NCBI GenBank assembly: GCA_030649935.1
Contig: JAUSFN010000026.1
Coordinates: 1 to 64,000 of the forward strand
DNA: 64,000 nt
Origin: Candidatus Planktophila sp.
Lineage (GTDB): Bacteria; Actinomycetota; Actinomycetes; Nanopelagicales; Nanopelagicaceae
Direction of reading: 5' to 3'
Shown: piece by piece, positions 60,863 through 64,000 of the stretch
Layout of the letters: each line of letters starts with the position of its first letter
How positions within the stretch are numbered: the stretch's first letter is position 1
Position numbers and translations under genes: made by a program
The notes under the pieces: generated by a model
The model's input: the letters and a program-made list of their open reading frames with translations, nothing else
What the model was told of the DNA's origin: nothing
Databases searched by the model: none

Positions 60863-61096
60863 ATGAGTATCGAGATAACCATGCCACGAGTTGCTGAAAC
60901 TGTTGATTCGGTTTATTTAGTCTCTTGGCTTAAAGCTGTTGGGGATATGGTCAATGAAGGGGAAGATCTCTTGGAGGTTGAAACTGATAAAGCACAATTA
61001 ACAGTCCCCTCCCCTGCTTCTGGAAAGATCACCGAATTAAGATTTGCGATCGATGCAGAGATAACCACAGGCGATGTAATCGCCGTCCTTGAATAA
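60863..61096 (+). CDS. Stand-alone lipoyl (biotinyl/lipoyl attachment) domain protein, 77 aa
   Basis: MSIEITMPRVAETVDSVYLVSWLKAVGDMVNEGEDLLEVETDKAQLTVPSPASGKI; lipoylation motif ETDKA; stop TAA at 61094-61096 after the domain. Confidence 0.9.
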   Translation: MSIEITMPRVAETVDSVYLVSWLKAVGDMVNEGEDLLEVETDKAQLTVPSPASGKITELRFAIDAEITTGDVIAVLE

Positions 61097-61107
61097 GGCC
61101 TCGTAAT

Positions 61108-62226
61108 ATGGCCAAAATAGAACGAATTGAGACGATCCCGCTTCGCGTCCCCCTTAAGCATATTTACAAGGGCTCGTATTACAAGATGCGAAATCGTTGC
61201 ACCATCATCACCAGAATACATACTTCAGATGGTGTCATCGGCCAGAGCTATAACGCTGATACTGATGAAGAGCAGGATCAAGTTCTGGCGATAATCCATG
61301 ATGAAATTACGCCGTTAATTACTGGAATGGATATCCGCCAAGTCGAAAAGATTTGGCATGCGATGATTCCAGTGACACTTGATCAACTTCGCAATCGCGC
61401 ACTTCCGATGCAGGCGATAGCTTGTATCGATAGTGCCGTCTGGGATGGTTTTGCCAAGATCGCTGGCCAACCACTCTGGCGCCTGTGGGGTGGATATAGA
61501 GATCGAATTCCGATGATTGGTATCGGTGGTTATTACGGCTCCAGTGAAGCAGATTTAGAGCGAGAGCTAGCTTTCTTTAAAGATGAAATTGGCATGGTCG
61601 GCATGAAGTTTAAGATCGGTGCCAAACCGCCAGAGGAAGATGCAGCACGTCTAAAACTTGCTAAATTTATTGTTGGCGATGACTTCCTCTTTGTTGTCGA
61701 CGCAAATCAAGGTTATACAGTTGCGGAAGCACTTAACTTTCTCTCACTCATTGAAGGTGAAGTGAAGTTACGTTGGTTTGAAGAACCTACGAGATGGCAT
61801 GCTGATTGGCGCGGTCTGAAGGATGTAAGGTTGCGAGGCAATGTAAATGTTGCGGCGGGTCAAAGTGAGATTCACAGAGTCGGCATGCGCGAGATGATCC
61901 TAAATGGCGCTATAGATGTCTGTAACTTTGATGCTTCATGGGGCGGCGGGCCTACTGAGTGGCGACGGATAGCAGCCATTGCACTTGCCTTCGACGTTCA
62001 ACTTGGCCATCACGAAGAAGCACAAGTTGCATCGCACCTGCTTGCATCAGTTCCTAACGGAACTTATGTTGAATCATTCTCCCCGACCAGAGATCCGATC
62101 TTCTGGGAACTTCTTGATAATCGACCAAAGTTAGTTAAAGGAGATTTCATTCTTCCAACTGAGCCAGGTTTTGGCTGGAAATTAAATGAAGATTTCATTT
62201 CGCAATATCGAGTCGATAAAAATTAG
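61108..62226 (+). CDS. Mandelate racemase/muconate-lactonizing (enolase superfamily) enzyme
   Basis: IACIDSAVWDGFAKIAGQPLWRLWGGYRDRIP, MKFKIG, VVDANQGYTVAEALNF, WFEEPTRW. Confidence 0.9.
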   Translation: MAKIERIETIPLRVPLKHIYKGSYYKMRNRCTIITRIHTSDGVIGQSYNADTDEEQDQVLAIIHDEITPLITGMDIRQVEKIWHAMIPVTLDQLRNRALPMQAIACIDSAVWDGFAKIAGQPLWRLWGGYRDRIPMIGIGGYYGSSEADLERELAFFKDEIGMVGMKFKIGAKPPEEDAARLKLAKFIVGDDFLFVVDANQGYTVAEALNFLSLIEGEVKLRWFEEPTRWHADWRGLKDVRLRGNVNVAAGQSEIHRVGMREMILNGAIDVCNFDASWGGGPTEWRRIAAIALAFDVQLGHHEEAQVASHLLASVPNGTYVESFSPTRDPIFWELLDNRPKLVKGDFILPTEPGFGWKLNEDFISQYRVDKN

Positions 62227-62263
62227 TGTTCTCTAGATTGATCAGAATTCTCTAGGAGGAGAA

Positions 62264-63250
62264 ATGGCTTCAGTTGCGATCTATGGCGTTGGCCAACTTG
62301 GCCAAGCGGTTGCAGCAGGCCTGCGTGTACGAGGAAATCATCGCGTCTCGGGCCCTTTTCGACGAGAAGATCGCGAACTTGCCCTTAACTCTGGCGCAGA
62401 TGTAGTTCTGATTGCCACAACAACGCTCTTTAAAGATGTCGCCGATTACATTAGAGATGCCGTTAACGCGGGTTCCAATGTATTGGTCTCTGCTGAAGAG
62501 TGTGCCTATCCATGGGCAGTTGATAAAAAATTGGCAGATGAGCTAGATAAATTAGCCAAAGCAAAACGCGTCAGCATTGCCGGCGCCGGTGTAAATCCAG
62601 GTTTGATCTTCGATGCGCTAGTTGCAACTCTGCTTGGTCCAACGCCTTCTGCATTTAATAGCGATGGATCACCAAAGACAACAATTGTGGTGCGACGTAC
62701 GGTAAATATTTCTGGTTTTGGTGCGACAGTTCTGCGTCGTATCGGAGTCGGCGCAACGGCTAAAGAGTTTAAAGAGAAGGTCGAGCGCGGTGAGATTCTG
62801 GGCCACGCAGGGTTTCCACAATCAATGAACGTCGTGGCCGATGCGCTCGGTTTAGAAATCGAGCGGATCGATAAGGAGTTACTGCCAGTTCTAACTGATC
62901 GCGAGATAGATCTGCCAGAGAGATTTATTATCAAACCAGGCTATAGCGCCGGTGTTAATCAGACCTATACCGCAATCGTTAAGGGTAGGCCTTGGTTCTC
63001 ATCTCACTTCTTTGGCCACGTAGACCTTGCTGGAATAGAGAAAGTCGCCAAAGATGAGATCGAGATCAATATCGATCAAAAGGTGCATCAAACAATCTCG
63101 CTCAACCCAGGGATTGGTGCACAGATGGGCTCGCAGAATATGGTCATAAACTCGATTGAACGGATCATTCAAGCGCAACCAGGTTGGGTAACTGTCGCTG
63201 AAATTGCACCCGCACTTGCCCGAAGTAATGAAAGTTTTTCTAGAAAGTAA
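62264..63250 (+). CDS. NAD(P)-binding dehydrogenase, DapB / 2,4-diaminopentanoate-dehydrogenase-like
   Basis: VAIYGVGQLGQAVAAGL, GADVVLIATTTLFKDVADYIRDAVNAGSNVLVSAEECAYPW, GAGVNPGLIFDALVATLLG. Confidence 0.75.
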   Translation: MASVAIYGVGQLGQAVAAGLRVRGNHRVSGPFRREDRELALNSGADVVLIATTTLFKDVADYIRDAVNAGSNVLVSAEECAYPWAVDKKLADELDKLAKAKRVSIAGAGVNPGLIFDALVATLLGPTPSAFNSDGSPKTTIVVRRTVNISGFGATVLRRIGVGATAKEFKEKVERGEILGHAGFPQSMNVVADALGLEIERIDKELLPVLTDREIDLPERFIIKPGYSAGVNQTYTAIVKGRPWFSSHFFGHVDLAGIEKVAKDEIEINIDQKVHQTISLNPGIGAQMGSQNMVINSIERIIQAQPGWVTVAEIAPALARSNESFSRK

Positions 63251-63312
63251 TGTAAGAAGATTAAAGATGAAAACCAATAGAACTAGTTATAACCAAGTAA
63301 AAGGAGCGAAAG

Positions 63313-64000
63313 ATGTCGGTAAGGATAAGTAAGGTCGAGGCCTTTCCAGTGAAATACCAGGAGCCAAATGATTCAATGGCTTGGCGTTATCTCACCTTTG
63401 TTCGAATCACCGCCTCTGATGGAACTACTGGATGGGGCGAGGCGATTACGCAATTCCCTGGAAGCACTAAGGGAACCGCGGCGATTATCGAAGATTTAGC
63501 AGATGTGATTATTGGGAAAGACCCACTTCAGAATATAGGTATTTGGCGCGATATTCGTAAACAGACTTGGTGGTACACCTATCGCGGCGGACTCGGTCAC
63601 TTCGCACTTTCTGCAATTGATATCGCGCTCTGGGATCTGCGTGGAAAAGTTACCGGGCAATCACTAATTGAGATGATCGGTAAGCGCGATAGCCAAGAAG
63701 TAACTGAGATTCCGGTTCTTGCATCAACCCACGTCTTCAATGCAAATCTCGATGTTGAGGTAGAGCGCCATGCGCGCTACGTTAAAGAGGGTTATATAGG
63801 TTTCAAAATTGGAATGGGCAAGCGCGGTGATGCCCGAGTTGGTTATGAGTTAGAACGCGATATTAACTTTGTCCGCGATCTTCGCCAAGCAGCTGGACCA
63901 GATGCTTGGATCATGATGGATCGTGGCCAATCACTTAATTGGACCTTTGAAGACGCTGTTAAGCGCGTTAGCGCTTGGGAAGAGTATGGACTTAAGTGGG
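63313..64000 (+). CDS. Mandelate racemase/enolase superfamily enzyme, partial (runs off right edge; not in ORF track)
   Basis: Own translation: MSVRISKVEAFPVKYQEPNDSMAWRYLTFVRITASDGTTGWGEAITQFPG...SAIDIALWDLRGKVTGQSLIEMIGKRD...GFKIGMGKRGD...WIMMDRGQSLNWTFEDAVKR. Confidence 0.88.
   Translation, partial: MSVRISKVEAFPVKYQEPNDSMAWRYLTFVRITASDGTTGWGEAITQFPGSTKGTAAIIEDLADVIIGKDPLQNIGIWRDIRKQTWWYTYRGGLGHFALSAIDIALWDLRGKVTGQSLIEMIGKRDSQEVTEIPVLASTHVFNANLDVEVERHARYVKEGYIGFKIGMGKRGDARVGYELERDINFVRDLRQAAGPDAWIMMDRGQSLNWTFEDAVKRVSAWEEYGLKW

Overview
About 64 kb of a moderate-GC bacterial chromosome. It is probably an actinobacterium, inferred from family content and codon/GC feel and not proven. The ORF track omits two ORFs that run off the window: a large surface-protein ORF on the minus strand at the left edge (1-~3966) and a partial enolase-superfamily ORF on the plus strand at the right edge (63313-64000). 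Left to right: (i) an InlB/Flg_new-type repeat surface protein interrupted by one in-frame TAG; (ii) tRNA-Arg(UCG), with a second tRNA 3' fragment and its likely terminator displaced ~1.5 kb away; (iii) a branched-chain 2-oxoacid dehydrogenase E1a/E1b/E2 operon converging on a leucine-degradation (liu-type) operon; (iv) a type III PKS / methyltransferase / FAD-reductase trio; (v) two CHRD-domain secreted proteins; (vi) a ~7.5 kb integrative element in tRNA-Arg(ACG), bounded by a 43-bp perfect direct repeat, with tyrosine integrase, excisionase-like protein, and cargo that includes a 7x zinc-ribbon protein with a GIY-YIG-like C-terminus and a PIN-like protein; (vii) a nucleotidase and a ferredoxin-NADP reductase; (viii) an L-arabinose / arabinofuranoside uptake and catabolism cluster with a LacI regulator and a perfect 16-bp palindromic operator candidate; (ix) a ~20 kb catabolic island of unknown substrate with four neutral-ceramidase-like paralogs, several SDRs, and an acetoin/pyruvate-dehydrogenase-like E1b-E1a followed by a stand-alone lipoyl domain. 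The best candidates for something undescribed are the cargo of the integrative element and the ceramidase-like/lipoyl-only-E2 island. All functional assignments are from motif reading by eye; no searches were run.
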